Below, in pieces: positions 1-9,899 of a stretch of DNA of 35,432 bases. The DNA comes from Verrucomicrobiota bacterium. Its GTDB lineage: Bacteria; Verrucomicrobiota; Kiritimatiellia; JAKQHR01. The stretch spans positions 1 to 35,432 of the forward strand of contig JAKQHR010000173.1 in the NCBI GenBank assembly GCA_029557905.1, given 5' to 3'. A program made the translations under genes and the position numbers. Position 1 is the first letter of the stretch, and the number at the start of each line of letters is the position of its first letter. Below the pieces are notes generated by a model. The model was not told the origin of the DNA. It saw only the letters and a program-made list of their open reading frames with translations, and searched no databases.

Positions 1-27
1 TTCATTTCCCGATTCTGCATTTTTTTA

Positions 28-57
28 TCGACAATTTATACGTGCAGCAAATAGAAT
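28..57 (+). promoter_or_regulatory. Sigma-70-like promoter of the inverse autotransporter gene
   Basis: A -35-like TCGACA (28-33) lies 18 bases before a -10-like TAGAAT (52-57). Each matches five of six consensus positions. Transcription would start near base 64. The upstream ATG at 56 overlaps the -10 box, so it cannot be the start on this transcript. This is a visual match only. Confidence 0.5.
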
Positions 58-69
58 GCCGGGCAAAAG

Positions 70-75
70 AGGAGG
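70..75 (+). promoter_or_regulatory. Ribosome binding site deciding the start at 83
   Basis: AGGAGG is a full anti-Shine-Dalgarno match. It sits one base before the ATG at 77 (too close), after the ATG at 56, and 7 bases before the ATG at 83 (a normal spacing). It therefore selects the start at 83, which also gives a compact signal peptide. Confidence 0.75.
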
Positions 76-82
76 TATGGTT

Positions 83-3000
83 ATGAGGAAACCTTGTTTT
101 GCCGCTCTGTTGTCCACGATGGTTGTTCTGACCTGCACGCAGGTTTATGCGCAGAAACCGAAAACCGAGACCCGCCCCGAAGCGCCGGATATGTCCTGGA
201 CCATGGGCATGCAGGCAGGCGAGGGATCGGCCGAGATATTTGGCGATGCGATTGTCCCCGTCTACTTCACGAAATCCGGCGCATTCCTTGTGAACGTGCG
301 CGGTTCGGGAAGCGACAACGAGGAGGAGGAGGCGAATGCCGGACTGGTGTATCGCCACCTTTTTCCAGAGAAAGACCTGATTGTCGGCGGCAACATCTTT
401 TATGACTCGCGCTGGACGGCGCATGACAACCGGTTCGACCAGATGGGGGTTGGGCTGGAACTGCTCAGCCGCTGGATTGATGCGCGGGCGAACCTTTATC
501 TGCCGGAGAACAAGGAGGTGCTGGTGGACTCTTTCACGGACCAGACCGTGGAACAGCGGACCTCGGGGGGGTGGCGCGATCCCTATGCGGAGTCTTATCA
601 CATAGCGCAGGACTATGTCCGGCGGACGGAAACCATCACCACGACCTATCTTTTTGAGCGGTTCGAGCAGGCGCGCGAGGGGTGGGATGCGGAAGTGGGC
701 GTGAAGCTTCCTGTTCCCGACAGTCTGGGCGAGTACCGCCTGTTTGCCGGCTACTACAACTGGGATGCCCAGTACACCCGTGAGGATGAGATCAGCGGCT
801 TCAAGGCGCGCGCGGAAGCACGAATTCTTCCGGCACTGTTTCTTGATGCATCGTGGTATGAGGACAAGGAACTCAATGGATCGGACTGGTTTATTGGAGC
901 CCGCCTGAGTCTCCCGTTTGATCTGGGGCTTCTGGCGGAGGGGAAAAACCCGTTTGCGGGCGCCTTCTCCCGCCCGAAACCGGCCCCGTTTGCCGCGCGG
1001 CTTTTTGAGATGGTTATTCGCGACCTGAAGATACAGACCGAGGATTCGGGGTATGTGGAAAACGAGAAGGCCCGGGCCGTGGATGTCAAGCGGTCGTCCT
1101 CGCGCAGCACGGTGGTGCTGATGGACAACCTCACCTTTGTGGATGACAGCAATATGACCGGGATTGAAAACGGAACCGCTGAGTACCCCTTCAACACCAT
1201 TCAGGAAGGCGTGAATGCCGCCAACAGCCCGGTTTATGTCTTCAGCGGAATGTACAACGAGAATGTCGTCATGCGGGCGAATGTGGATCTGTACGGCGAG
1301 GGGTACGGCATCCCGGGCATGGGAGGGCGTGTGTTCGGCGGCCAGGTTTATCCCGTGGCCAACGGCCGCTCGCGCGGCCCGACGTTCACCATGGTGAGCA
1401 ATTCCTCCATCACCGGCATGCGCATTCTCAACACGGATGTCCCGGGCGCCCCGCCCATTCTTGATTTTGTAGACGGCAATCCCTATGACATCAGCCGCGT
1501 GGCCGTGTTCGGGCATGATGCGAACAACATCCTGATCCGCCAGAACCAGATTGGCCGGAGCCAGCACGGCATATTCCTCGGCGTCGACAGCACCCCCAAC
1601 TATGTGGCGCGACTGCAGGGCAACCGCATCAGCGGAGCGGTTGATGACGGAGTCCGGGTCGAAGCGGTAGGCGGACCGGGCAGCAGCTTCACGCTGCTCT
1701 CCGGCGGCAACAGCTATTCCGGGAACGGGTCCGACGGCATTGATGTGGATGTGGAGGATTTTGACAACGTCTTTCTCAGCTTTGCCGGTGACCGCGCCAG
1801 CGGCAACCAGAACGACGGCATAGACATGGACAGCTGCGAGGACAACTTCGACATGCTGGTGCAGATCAGGAATTCGACGGCAAACAACAACGCCGGTGAA
1901 GGATTCGAGTTGGGCGGCGTTGATGTGGACGGCATATTCCAGGGCTATTTTGACGGGCTGAAGGCGGAGGGCAACGCGGGCGAAGGCCTGGATCTGGAAG
2001 TCTATGCCCCAGGGCCTATCCTGGCCGTAGTGGCGGATTCTTCCTTCAACAACAACCTCGGCAACGGAATGCAGATGATCCTGAACAGCGACTACCTCTC
2101 CGTGGGGCTGGTGGGCCCGGATGCGGCGCTGTTTGAGTCGGTGAACATGCTGCTGGGCGGTTTCCTCCCGCCCCAGATGAGGTCGTTTTCCGGACCCGGA
2201 ACCGTGACGGCCAACGGGAACGCCGGGGACGGCATGGTGCTCATATCTGATGCGGATTCTGTTGCGCTGACAGGGATCTTCGATGCGCGCGCCAGCGGCA
2301 ATGCCCAGAACGGAATTTTCTCGGTCGCCAACAGCGACTTCGGGCTGGCGGCCTCCCTGGCTCTGCCGAGTTCGGATCTGCTGGATGTGATGGACTTTGG
2401 TCTTGGCGCCCTGTCCTCCCTGCTGGGCGGCCCGGCGATGCCGAATCTTCCGAATGCAGCAGATCAGGGACCGATCCGCGTGAACGGCAACGGCGGGGCG
2501 GGATTTGTATCCATTGTTGACGGTCCTGTTGCTCTGTCCGCCCAGTGGGACATTCAGGCAAACGGGAACAACGGCTCCGGCATAGAGTCCATCGTTTTAG
2601 GTGATAACGTTGGCATTTCCCTGCAGGGCGGCCTCGAGGCAAGCTATAACAACGGTGTTGGCATAGAGTCGGTTGTTATCGGGGATAATGCGGCCATTGG
2701 CGTTGTCCTCGACACCATCGCGAACCATAACGCTGGCCCGGGTATTGCAATGCTTCGGCAAAGCAACAATGGGATTGCTGTTGGCCTGGTGTCGTCTGTG
2801 CGCAGCCTGCTGGACGGGGCCGAGACGCTCCTGAATGCCGCGGGCCTGGGCCCGATCAGGCTTCCGAACTATACGCAGGGATCCGGAACAGTGGCTAGCG
2901 GAAACGGCGCCGGTGGCATACTTCTGCAAGTCGATGGCGAGGATGCGGCAATTGCCGGCCTCATGGATGTTGTTGCAAACAACAATCTTGGCGGCCCCGG

Positions 3001-3961
3001 TATTGGCATCAGACTTGACAGCAACAACGGAATGGCGCTTGGCGGACTGGTGGATGTTGCGGCCAGCGGCAACGCCCAGAATGGAATAGATCTGCGTGCG
3101 AATGCGGATTCGGTTGCCATTGGAGCTCTTTTTGATGTAACGGCAAACCGTAATGGGGATGACGGAACACGTGTTGTCCTGACCAGCCTGAATGATGATG
3201 CCGTTGCAATAGCGGCAGGAATCACGGCCAACAACAATGGCAATAACGGCGCCAACTTCAACCTTGAAGCCGACAATGATGTTTATGGCTTGTACACCGA
3301 TATGTCTCTTCTTGGGAATCTGAACAACGGTCTGCGGGTGAACGCAACCGCGGGAGATGATGTGTACGGATTCTATGGAGAAGGCATGGTCGCAATCTTT
3401 TCGGCGGCAACGCTGGGCTTCCCCCCGTCACTGCTTGCCCTTGTCCCCGATGGGGGAATCACCGCCAGCGGGAACGGCACAGATGGAGTCCGTGTGACAG
3501 GAGATGCCATCGGAGGTGATTATGCGACCTTTATGGATTCGGTTGTGGCCGCCAATAATGGTTCTGACGGCATAAGAATTAATCCCACTGCCGGAGATGA
3601 TGCTGAAGTCGGCATAATGAACGCGACTGCAATCGGCAACGGCATACACGGCATTCGCGTGAATCTCACGGCCGCGAATGATATATCCACCATTATTTCC
3701 GGGAGCATCAGTGCGAATAATCTTAATCATGGCGTATCGGTCGTTGCGGCTGCCGGGGGCCTGACGCAGATTGATCTGGGTGGTGGAGCCTTTGGTTCGG
3801 CCGGAATGAATTCCATATACGGCAATGCCATAGATCTTCGGTACAATGGTCCCGGGACGGCAGTTGCCCAGTTTAACTGGTGGGGAACCGCCACCCCCGT
3901 GGCCGGGCAGTTCAGTGGATCAATTGATTGGTCAAATCCTCTGGCCGCTGATCCCAACTGA
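83..3961 (+). CDS. Inverse autotransporter-type outer-membrane barrel with long beta-helix passenger
   Basis: The 1292-residue protein opens with a clear signal peptide (MRKPCFAALLSTMVVLTC, then QVYAQ). Residues of roughly 40-290 alternate polar and aromatic strands in the style of the inverse autotransporter (intimin/invasin) barrel: GGNIFYDSRW, then DNRFDQMGVGLELL, then ARANLYLPE. From about residue 350 to the end it is a right-handed parallel beta-helix. It is rich in Asn-Gly turns such as NGNAGDGM and ASGNAQNGI, and it closes with an NWWG motif typical of such helices. In the family the N-terminal barrel inserts in the outer membrane and the C-terminal passenger is displayed at the surface, and I infer the same here. 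The passenger ligand is unknown; adhesion or polysaccharide contact is possible. No Ig-like (Big) domains, LysM domain or C-terminal anchor are seen. It stands alone with its own promoter. Family confidence is good and function is inferred. Confidence 0.8.
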   Translation: MRKPCFAALLSTMVVLTCTQVYAQKPKTETRPEAPDMSWTMGMQAGEGSAEIFGDAIVPVYFTKSGAFLVNVRGSGSDNEEEEANAGLVYRHLFPEKDLIVGGNIFYDSRWTAHDNRFDQMGVGLELLSRWIDARANLYLPENKEVLVDSFTDQTVEQRTSGGWRDPYAESYHIAQDYVRRTETITTTYLFERFEQAREGWDAEVGVKLPVPDSLGEYRLFAGYYNWDAQYTREDEISGFKARAEARILPALFLDASWYEDKELNGSDWFIGARLSLPFDLGLLAEGKNPFAGAFSRPKPAPFAARLFEMVIRDLKIQTEDSGYVENEKARAVDVKRSSSRSTVVLMDNLTFVDDSNMTGIENGTAEYPFNTIQEGVNAANSPVYVFSGMYNENVVMRANVDLYGEGYGIPGMGGRVFGGQVYPVANGRSRGPTFTMVSNSSITGMRILNTDVPGAPPILDFVDGNPYDISRVAVFGHDANNILIRQNQIGRSQHGIFLGVDSTPNYVARLQGNRISGAVDDGVRVEAVGGPGSSFTLLSGGNSYSGNGSDGIDVDVEDFDNVFLSFAGDRASGNQNDGIDMDSCEDNFDMLVQIRNSTANNNAGEGFELGGVDVDGIFQGYFDGLKAEGNAGEGLDLEVYAPGPILAVVADSSFNNNLGNGMQMILNSDYLSVGLVGPDAALFESVNMLLGGFLPPQMRSFSGPGTVTANGNAGDGMVLISDADSVALTGIFDARASGNAQNGIFSVANSDFGLAASLALPSSDLLDVMDFGLGALSSLLGGPAMPNLPNAADQGPIRVNGNGGAGFVSIVDGPVALSAQWDIQANGNNGSGIESIVLGDNVGISLQGGLEASYNNGVGIESVVIGDNAAIGVVLDTIANHNAGPGIAMLRQSNNGIAVGLVSSVRSLLDGAETLLNAAGLGPIRLPNYTQGSGTVASGNGAGGILLQVDGEDAAIAGLMDVVANNNLGGPGIGIRLDSNNGMALGGLVDVAASGNAQNGIDLRANADSVAIGALFDVTANRNGDDGTRVVLTSLNDDAVAIAAGITANNNGNNGANFNLEADNDVYGLYTDMSLLGNLNNGLRVNATAGDDVYGFYGEGMVAIFSAATLGFPPSLLALVPDGGITASGNGTDGVRVTGDAIGGDYATFMDSVVAANNGSDGIRINPTAGDDAEVGIMNATAIGNGIHGIRVNLTAANDISTIISGSISANNLNHGVSVVAAAGGLTQIDLGGGAFGSAGMNSIYGNAIDLRYNGPGTAVAQFNWWGTATPVAGQFSGSIDWSNPLAADPN

Positions 3962-4170
3962 TGCGTGAGATCAAGGCTCATCTGGCCTCTGGCGGGTTGG
4001 ATAAGCGGATGGTCAGGGTCAGATTTGGAGTAATCAGTGAAAAGATGTGGACCCTGTTCTTTTTCCAAATCCTTGATCAGCCGGCAGAATGAAGATCGGG
4101 GCTGAAATGTCATCGTCGTCTCATGGGGCCGACGAGACTGAAGCCTGATACTTTCCGCCTGGGCAACTTT

Positions 4171-4178
4171 GTTCGAAC
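4171..4178. repeat. Palindrome GTTCGAAC upstream of uvrA
   Basis: This is a perfect 8-base palindrome, one of three GAAC/GTTC inverted repeats in the 340 bases before uvrA. The half-sites resemble those of LexA boxes, but here they abut with no spacer. Confidence 0.4.
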
Positions 4179-4233
4179 CTTTCAAAAAAACGGTTTCGCC
4201 GCAGCGAACATCTCCAAAGAAATAAATGGAACT

Positions 4234-4260
4234 GCGAAAAGCGCGAAAGGCGCGAAAACA
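4234..4260 (+). repeat. Three-copy 9-base tandem repeat (GCGAAAAGC type)
   Basis: The units are GCGAAAAGC, GCGAAAGGC and GCGAAAACA, back to back. It looks like the low-complexity intergenic sequence common in some environmental genomes and is probably non-coding. Confidence 0.6.
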
Positions 4261-4278
4261 GGATGGAGCCTCGAACAT

Positions 4279-4292
4279 GAACATCAATGTTC
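4279..4292. repeat. Inverted repeat GAACAT-N2-ATGTTC
   Basis: Six-base arms are separated by two bases (GAACAT at 4279-4284, ATGTTC at 4287-4292). It is the second of three GAAC/GTTC repeats upstream of uvrA. It may be a repressor site, but the arm spacing differs between the three repeats. Confidence 0.4.
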
Positions 4293-4431
4293 CGGTTTGC
4301 CGCCGTATTTCAGGTGTTCTTCCTTATGGGGCACTTTCACGAGAGCCGGCATAGTACACCTCAGTCCCCATTTCTTTCTCTTGCCATTTCCAGCCGGCCG
4401 CATCCCAATGCCTTCCCATACAGCCCGCCGT

Positions 4432-4445
4432 TTGAACTTGTTCAA
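4432..4445. promoter_or_regulatory. Inverted repeat TTGAAC-N2-GTTCAA, candidate operator of uvrA
   Basis: Six-base arms (4432-4437 and 4440-4445) lie about 60 bases before the uvrA start. That is where a promoter-overlapping operator would sit. uvrA is a classical SOS gene in many bacteria, so a LexA-type site is a reasonable guess. The spacing matches neither the Gram-positive GAAC-N4-GTTC box nor the TGTTC-N4-GAACA motif I recall being reported for Verrucomicrobia. Confidence 0.35.
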
Positions 4446-4505
4446 GAGGCTGGCGTTTGGCCGGGCGGAATGCTAGTTTCTGCCGGACAGTTATCAGGTT
4501 TTTCT

Positions 4506-7346
4506 ATGAGTACAAAATGGATCACGGTCGCGGGCGCGCGCGAACACAATTTGAAGAACATCACGGTGAAAATACCGCGCAATGCACTCACTGTGATCAC
4601 CGGTCTCAGCGGTTCGGGGAAGTCCTCTCTTGCGTTCGACACGATTTATGCGGAGGGTCAGCGCAAGTATGTGGAGAGCCTGTCGGCCTATGCCCGTCAT
4701 TTTCTCGAGCAGCTGCAGAAGCCCCAGGTGGATTACATTGAGGGTCTCTCCCCCGCAATTTCGATCGAGCAGCGCACCGCCGGCTCCAACCCCCGGTCCA
4801 TTGTGGCCACTACGACGGAGATATTCGACTATATGCGCCTGCTGTACGCCAGTATCGGCCATCCGCACTGCCCGCAGTGCGGGAAGCCGATCACGCAGCA
4901 GAGCGCAGAGTCCATTGTTGACCAGATTCTCGCATGGCCGGAGAGAACAAGGATTGTGGTCGCCGCGCCTCTGGTGCGCGGCCGCAAGGGCCGGCACGAG
5001 GATGTGCTGGCCGGCATCCGCCGCCGGGGTTTTGTCCGGGCCCGGGTGGATGGCCGGGTTTACGAACTGGACGACGTGCCTTCGCTTGCGAAAACCCGGG
5101 CCCATACGATCGAGGTGGTTGTTGACCGCCTGGTCGTCGGCACTGATATCAGATCGCGTCTGACGGATTCGATCGAACTCGCACTGAAGGAGGGCGAGGG
5201 GACCGTTATTGTGCTGAGGCCGGATGATGAGAAAGTCTCGGAAACGGTTTTTTCGGAGAAGAATGCCTGTGCGGACTGCGGCATCAGTTTTGAGGCGCTG
5301 CTCCCGCGCTCGTTCTCGTTCAACAGCCCCTACGGGGCCTGTCCGACCTGCCATGGGCTGGGGAGCATGATGGTGTTTGACGAGGATTTAATCGTTCCCG
5401 ATCTGGACAAGTCGCTGGGCAGCGGCGCGATACGCCCGTGGCGGGGAAGCGGCCGCCGCGCGACGATGTACTATAATCGGCTGCTGAAAGCGCTTGCGGC
5501 CGCGCATGGTGTGGACATGGATGCGCCCTACAGAGATCTGCCGAAGGATTTCAGAAAAATCCTCATGTATGGGACCGGAGAGCGGGAAGTGACGATGAAG
5601 TTCTGGTTTCGCGGCGCGACCCGGACTTTCCGCAAGGCGTTTGAAGGAGTGATCCCGAATCTGGAGCGCCGGTATCGCGATACGAAGAGCGAATATATCC
5701 GCAAGCATCTGGGAGCGTTCATGGGGAAGCGTCATTGTACAGCCTGCGACGGCGCGCGGCTTCGTCCTGAGGTGCTGGCCTGCACAATTTCGGGACGCTC
5801 AATCACCGATGTCTGCCGTTTGTCGGTCAAAGATGCGCTCAAGCTGTTTACGACGCTCGAACTGACAGAACAGGAAGCCAGAATCGCCTCGGAGCTTATC
5901 AAGGAGATTCGTGAAAGGCTGGGCTTCATGCAAAATGTGGGACTGGATTACCTTACGCTTGACCGCGAGAGCGGAACGCTTTCCGGCGGCGAGGCCCAGC
6001 GCATACGGCTGGCCACGCAGATCGGCGCGGGGCTGATGGGTGTTCTCTATGTGCTGGATGAACCAAGCATCGGACTGCATGCGCGGGATAACGAGCGCCT
6101 GATCCAGACGATGATCAAGCTGCGTGATGTGGGCAACACGGTCATTGTGGTCGAGCACGACGAGCAGACGATCCGCTCGGCCGACTATGTGGTAGATCTG
6201 GGCCCGCAGGCCGGCAGGCATGGCGGAGAGGTGGTGTTCGCCGGCCCTGTGAACAGGCTTCTGAAGGATACCCGTTCTCTTACCGCGCGCTACCTTCGGC
6301 GCGAGATGGATTCGAAAATACCCGCGAAGCGCACTCCGCCGCACAAGGGCTGTCTGGAGATCGTCGGCGCGCGGGAGAACAATCTGAAGAATATCCATGT
6401 GAAGATTCCCCTCGGACTGCTGGTGTGCATCACCGGTGTGTCCGGGAGCGGGAAGAGCACGCTGATTGATGACATCCTTCATCGGGCCCTGTTCCGTCAT
6501 TTCTTTGGGTCGGGCGACAGGCCCGGCGCACACGACCGGCTGAAAGGAGTGGAGGCCCTGGACAAGGTGATCGTGATTGACCAGTCTCCCATTGGCCGCA
6601 CCCCCCGGAGCAATCCGGCAACCTATACCGGCGCGTTTGGCCAGATTCGCGATCTGTTTGCACAGCTCCCTGCGTCGAAAGTCCGCGGTTACAAGCCGGG
6701 ACGTTACAGCTTCAATGTCAAGGGCGGCCGATGCGAAAAATGCAAGGGCGACGGTATCATTCGCATCGAGATGCATTTTCTCCCTGATGTGTATGTGACG
6801 TGCGAACAGTGCCGGGGGCGCCGTTATAATCAGGAAACCCTGGAGGTCCGGTACAACGGGAAGAGCATTGCAGATGTTCTGGACATGACCATAAGCGAAG
6901 CGCGCGAATTTTTTCAGAACCTGCCGGCCATTGAACGCAAGCTCAGGACTCTGGACGAGGTGGGCCTGGGCTATCTGCAGCTGGGCCAGCCGGCCACGAC
7001 GCTTTCCGGGGGAGAGGCGCAGCGCGTGAAGCTTTCGGCCGAACTCAGCCGCAAGCAGACCGGCCGGACTTTGTACATCCTGGACGAGCCCACCACGGGT
7101 CTCCATTTCGCGGATGTGGACCGGCTGATGGATGTGCTGGTGCGCCTGCGCGAGGGAGGAAATACGCTGGTTGTGATTGAACACAATCTCGATGTCATTA
7201 AAATGGCAGATTACATTATTGATCTGGGCCCGGAAGGCGGCGATGCCGGCGGACGGATCGTGGCGGAGGGCACGCCGGAAGTTCTGGCGGCCTGCGATGA
7301 ATCGTACACCGGGCGGTCCCTGAAGAGTGTGCTGAACAGAGTATAA
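4506..7346 (+). CDS. uvrA: UvrABC excinuclease subunit A
   Basis: UvrA is the damage-recognition ATPase of nucleotide excision repair; it loads UvrB at lesions. The start at 4506 gives 946 residues, close to the usual 940, and begins with the family N-terminus followed by a Walker A at residues 33-41 (GLSGSGKSS). The second ATPase half carries GVSGSGKST. Both ABC signatures (LSGGEAQR) and both Walker B regions ([10 protein letters not shown] and [10 protein letters not shown]) are present. Zinc-binding cysteine pairs appear as CADC...CPTC and CEKC...CEQC, plus HCTAC in the middle. The frame is open 73 codons further upstream, but that part is unlike UvrA. The gene heads a long co-directional cluster, and the TPR gene follows after one base. 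GAAC/GTTC inverted repeats upstream hint at damage-responsive control. No key motif is missing. Confidence 0.97.
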   Translation: MSTKWITVAGAREHNLKNITVKIPRNALTVITGLSGSGKSSLAFDTIYAEGQRKYVESLSAYARHFLEQLQKPQVDYIEGLSPAISIEQRTAGSNPRSIVATTTEIFDYMRLLYASIGHPHCPQCGKPITQQSAESIVDQILAWPERTRIVVAAPLVRGRKGRHEDVLAGIRRRGFVRARVDGRVYELDDVPSLAKTRAHTIEVVVDRLVVGTDIRSRLTDSIELALKEGEGTVIVLRPDDEKVSETVFSEKNACADCGISFEALLPRSFSFNSPYGACPTCHGLGSMMVFDEDLIVPDLDKSLGSGAIRPWRGSGRRATMYYNRLLKALAAAHGVDMDAPYRDLPKDFRKILMYGTGEREVTMKFWFRGATRTFRKAFEGVIPNLERRYRDTKSEYIRKHLGAFMGKRHCTACDGARLRPEVLACTISGRSITDVCRLSVKDALKLFTTLELTEQEARIASELIKEIRERLGFMQNVGLDYLTLDRESGTLSGGEAQRIRLATQIGAGLMGVLYVLDEPSIGLHARDNERLIQTMIKLRDVGNTVIVVEHDEQTIRSADYVVDLGPQAGRHGGEVVFAGPVNRLLKDTRSLTARYLRREMDSKIPAKRTPPHKGCLEIVGARENNLKNIHVKIPLGLLVCITGVSGSGKSTLIDDILHRALFRHFFGSGDRPGAHDRLKGVEALDKVIVIDQSPIGRTPRSNPATYTGAFGQIRDLFAQLPASKVRGYKPGRYSFNVKGGRCEKCKGDGIIRIEMHFLPDVYVTCEQCRGRRYNQETLEVRYNGKSIADVLDMTISEAREFFQNLPAIERKLRTLDEVGLGYLQLGQPATTLSGGEAQRVKLSAELSRKQTGRTLYILDEPTTGLHFADVDRLMDVLVRLREGGNTLVVIEHNLDVIKMADYIIDLGPEGGDAGGRIVAEGTPEVLAACDESYTGRSLKSVLNRV

Positions 7347-7347
7347 G

Positions 7348-9885
7348 ATGATTTGGAAGACTGAAAAAACCGCGCTGGCGACGCTTTTGCTTCTGGGGCT
7401 TTTGGCGCGTTCGGCACAGCCGGCCGACGATGCCGTCAGGCACATGCGTCCGGAGGAACTGCTGTCGGCCGCACGCGCCGCGATTGTGGACCGGCTGTAT
7501 GAGCGCGCGGAACTGTATTTCAACGAGTACATCGACAAAGCCGAATCCCGTGCAGAAAAGGCCGAAGGCGTGATGGGACTGGCTGAAGCGCTTTATGAGC
7601 AGAAGGATTTCAAGGGCACACTGAAGCTGCTGGACAGCCGTGAAAAACTGGCCCGGACGCCAGATATCCGCGCCGGCTTCATTTTCTGGCGGGCCATGGC
7701 CGTGGCCGGGCAGGATGATTATTCGGCGGCCCTTGCGCTGCTCGACAAAATGCCCGCCCGGCTTTCCGATCCGTATTTCACCCGTCGTGCCAGCCGCCTT
7801 CGCGCGCGGTGCTACGCCAAAATCGGCGACACCCCGCGCGCAGTCAAGGCCTTCAGGTCGCTGCAAAGCGCGATCACCAACGAGATCGAGGCCGCCCTGA
7901 ATCTGCTGGACTGGTCCGGAGTGCTGATTGATCTGGGGCAGCGCGGCGATGCATCGGTCATCCTGTCCCAGCTTTTGACCGACTATCCGGCTTCGCCTCA
8001 GGCGGTTCCGGGCAGCTTGTGGTTGAGCAGAATTCACCTGGAGGAAGGCCGGCTTCCAGAGGCGGAGAAGCTTCTGCTGGATCTGATGGCGCGCGAGAAC
8101 CTGGCCGATGACAGCCGTGCAGAGGCCTGTCGTGTACTGGCTGCAGTTGCAGAAGCGCAGACGAACTATACCCGGGCCGTGGAGTTCCTTGACCGGGCTG
8201 TGAAGCTTTCCGCCGATCCCGTGGTTCTGAACCAGAGTCGTTTGCGCAAGGCGCGTCTGCTGATCCGCGCGGGCCGGCGGGACGAGGGCGAAGCTCTGCT
8301 TCATGAGTGGATTGGCGCCAATACGGCTAATCCGCACGCGCCGGAATCCCTCTTGACTTGGGCGGACGAGCTTTTTGCCTCCGGAGAGTATGAGAAAGCG
8401 TACCGTGAATATCAGTATTATCAGGAGGTCTTTTCGGACACGCCGGGCCGTTTCCGGGCTCAGATGGGCAAGGGCTGGTGCCTTTTCGGTCTTAAGCGGC
8501 ATGCCGAGGCCGTCAGGGAGTTTGAACGGGCCCTCTCGCTCGCCGAAGGCGATGCGGATCGGAAACAGGCCCTTTTCAAGATTGCGGATGCTCTTTATGC
8601 AGACGGCGAATACACGGCAGCGCGGGCGAAATATCTTGAAGTAACGAAGCTTTTTCCTGCCGCGCAGGAGGCTCCGCAGGCCCTTTATCAGGCGGCGGAG
8701 TGTTATGCCGAAGCGGGTCAGTATGACGCGGCCGAAAAGGAGTTTCACGCCATTGAGGATGCTTATCCGGAAAGCGGCTTTGCGCGTCAGGCATCGCTGC
8801 GAATTGCGGCGATGAAGGAACTGATCGGGGAATGGGAGCAGGCGGTATCGCAGTACAACCGGATTCTCCGCGAGTTCCCGGGAAGCCTGCACGCGGGACG
8901 GGCCAGACATCGCCGGGGCATGGTGCGCTATCGCCTTGGGAGTTTCCCGGGCGCCCTTGCGGATTTCGAAAAAGTGGTGCAGGAGTTTCCCGGCCACGAT
9001 TTCTCCGAGCAGGCGTTTTATATGCGCGGATGGACACATTATCTGATGGGCCAGTCCGACAAGGCCCAGGATATCTGTCGTGAGTTTGTGCAGAAATTCC
9101 CCGATTCCGCATGGGCGCCGGACGTGCTTTTCTGGCTGGCCGAATATCAGTTCAACAACGGGTTCCATCAGAAAGCCGAAGCCGGATTTACCGGAGTGGC
9201 GCTTCGCTATCCTTCATCCGAACTGGCAGACGACGCGATTTTCTGGGCCGGTCAGTCTGCAGTGCTGCAGCGTGAATATCTGCGGGCCATCGAGCATTTC
9301 AGCAAACTGGTTCAAAATTATCCGGAGAGCCCTCGTCTGGTGCAGGCCCGTTTTGCGCAGGGCGACGCGCTCAGCGAACTCGGGCAGTTCGCAGCCGCGA
9401 TCCTGGCTTATGAAGAAGTTATTCTCAAGGCGCAGGGCTCATACACCGCGGCGCTGGCCCGGGGAAGGATCGGCGACTGCCAGTTCACTCTGGGCGCAGG
9501 CGATCCCGCGCGTTATGCGGAAGCGATCAAATCCTATGCCGCCCTGACGGGCCGAGCCGATGTCCCGGTTGAAATCAGCCTTCAGGCCGAATATAAGCTT
9601 GGCCGTTGTTTGGACAAGACCGGGGATGCTGCGGGAGCGCTGGAGCGATACCTGAATGTGATCTATCGCTATGTGGCCCAGAAAAACCGCGCCGTGGGAA
9701 GCGAGGCCTGGTTTACACGCGCAGCGTTCGGTGCGGCGGCCATTCGGGAGCAGGAGCAGCAGTGGTCGGAAGCCCTCCGTATTTATGAACGCATAATCGA
9801 GGAACAGGTGCCGGCGGCGGAGGAGGCGCGCATGCGCATCCGCAAGCTGCGCACAGAACGATGGGTGACGCCCGGAACGGATTGA
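7348..9885 (+). CDS. Large secreted tetratricopeptide-repeat protein
   Basis: The 845-residue protein has a signal peptide (hydrophobic LATLLLLGLLARSA, cleavage near residue 25). After that it consists almost entirely of 34-residue-type TPR helical pairs: A-x-Y-x-A positions such as YTAARAKYLEV, YDAAEKEFHAIEDAYPESGFA and YLRAIEHFSKLVQNYPESP. Such arrays are protein-binding scaffolds. Spacing words like FPGSLHAGRA and YPSSELADDA resemble YbgF/CpoB and BamD-type repeats, which act in the periplasm with Tol-Pal or outer-membrane assembly. The ATG at 7348 lies one base after the uvrA stop, so translation is probably coupled. The exbB-like start follows 14 bases after its stop. I infer a periplasmic partner of the downstream Exb/TonB proteins. 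A general envelope scaffold is the alternative. Confidence 0.85.
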   Translation: MIWKTEKTALATLLLLGLLARSAQPADDAVRHMRPEELLSAARAAIVDRLYERAELYFNEYIDKAESRAEKAEGVMGLAEALYEQKDFKGTLKLLDSREKLARTPDIRAGFIFWRAMAVAGQDDYSAALALLDKMPARLSDPYFTRRASRLRARCYAKIGDTPRAVKAFRSLQSAITNEIEAALNLLDWSGVLIDLGQRGDASVILSQLLTDYPASPQAVPGSLWLSRIHLEEGRLPEAEKLLLDLMARENLADDSRAEACRVLAAVAEAQTNYTRAVEFLDRAVKLSADPVVLNQSRLRKARLLIRAGRRDEGEALLHEWIGANTANPHAPESLLTWADELFASGEYEKAYREYQYYQEVFSDTPGRFRAQMGKGWCLFGLKRHAEAVREFERALSLAEGDADRKQALFKIADALYADGEYTAARAKYLEVTKLFPAAQEAPQALYQAAECYAEAGQYDAAEKEFHAIEDAYPESGFARQASLRIAAMKELIGEWEQAVSQYNRILREFPGSLHAGRARHRRGMVRYRLGSFPGALADFEKVVQEFPGHDFSEQAFYMRGWTHYLMGQSDKAQDICREFVQKFPDSAWAPDVLFWLAEYQFNNGFHQKAEAGFTGVALRYPSSELADDAIFWAGQSAVLQREYLRAIEHFSKLVQNYPESPRLVQARFAQGDALSELGQFAAAILAYEEVILKAQGSYTAALARGRIGDCQFTLGAGDPARYAEAIKSYAALTGRADVPVEISLQAEYKLGRCLDKTGDAAGALERYLNVIYRYVAQKNRAVGSEAWFTRAAFGAAAIREQEQQWSEALRIYERIIEEQVPAAEEARMRIRKLRTERWVTPGTD

Positions 9886-9899
9886 AGGAGAAACAGCAC

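Larger units (their letters stand above)
3962..4505. other. Gene-free stretch between the autotransporter and uvrA
   Basis: I see no convincing gene here. Open frames on both strands read through simple sequence and have no family resemblance. The stretch holds an inverted repeat CAGGGTC/GACCCTG (4014-4020 and 4050-4056), a three-copy 9-base tandem repeat, and three GAAC/GTTC inverted repeats listed separately. An open frame extends uvrA upstream to 4287. Its translation does not resemble UvrA and is not counted as coding. I see no clear terminator for the upstream gene. Confidence 0.6.

Noticed and set aside
2-1567. 521-codon minus-strand open frame opposite the autotransporter barrel
   Set aside because: It mirrors the codon bias of the plus-strand gene, has no domain resemblance and covers the promoter of the real gene.
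3727-4287. Minus-strand frame across the uvrA upstream region
   Set aside because: The translation is dominated by the 9-base repeat and shows no protein-like pattern.
4287-4505. 73-codon N-terminal extension of uvrA
   Set aside because: The translation has no UvrA similarity and includes intergenic repeats; the family start at 4506 gives the standard length.
5799-7538. 579-codon minus-strand open frame inside uvrA
   Set aside because: It lies antisense to highly conserved ATPase motifs and resembles no family.
7216-9168. 650-codon minus-strand open frame inside the TPR gene
   Set aside because: It is antisense to clear TPR repeats; a G+C-rich shadow frame.
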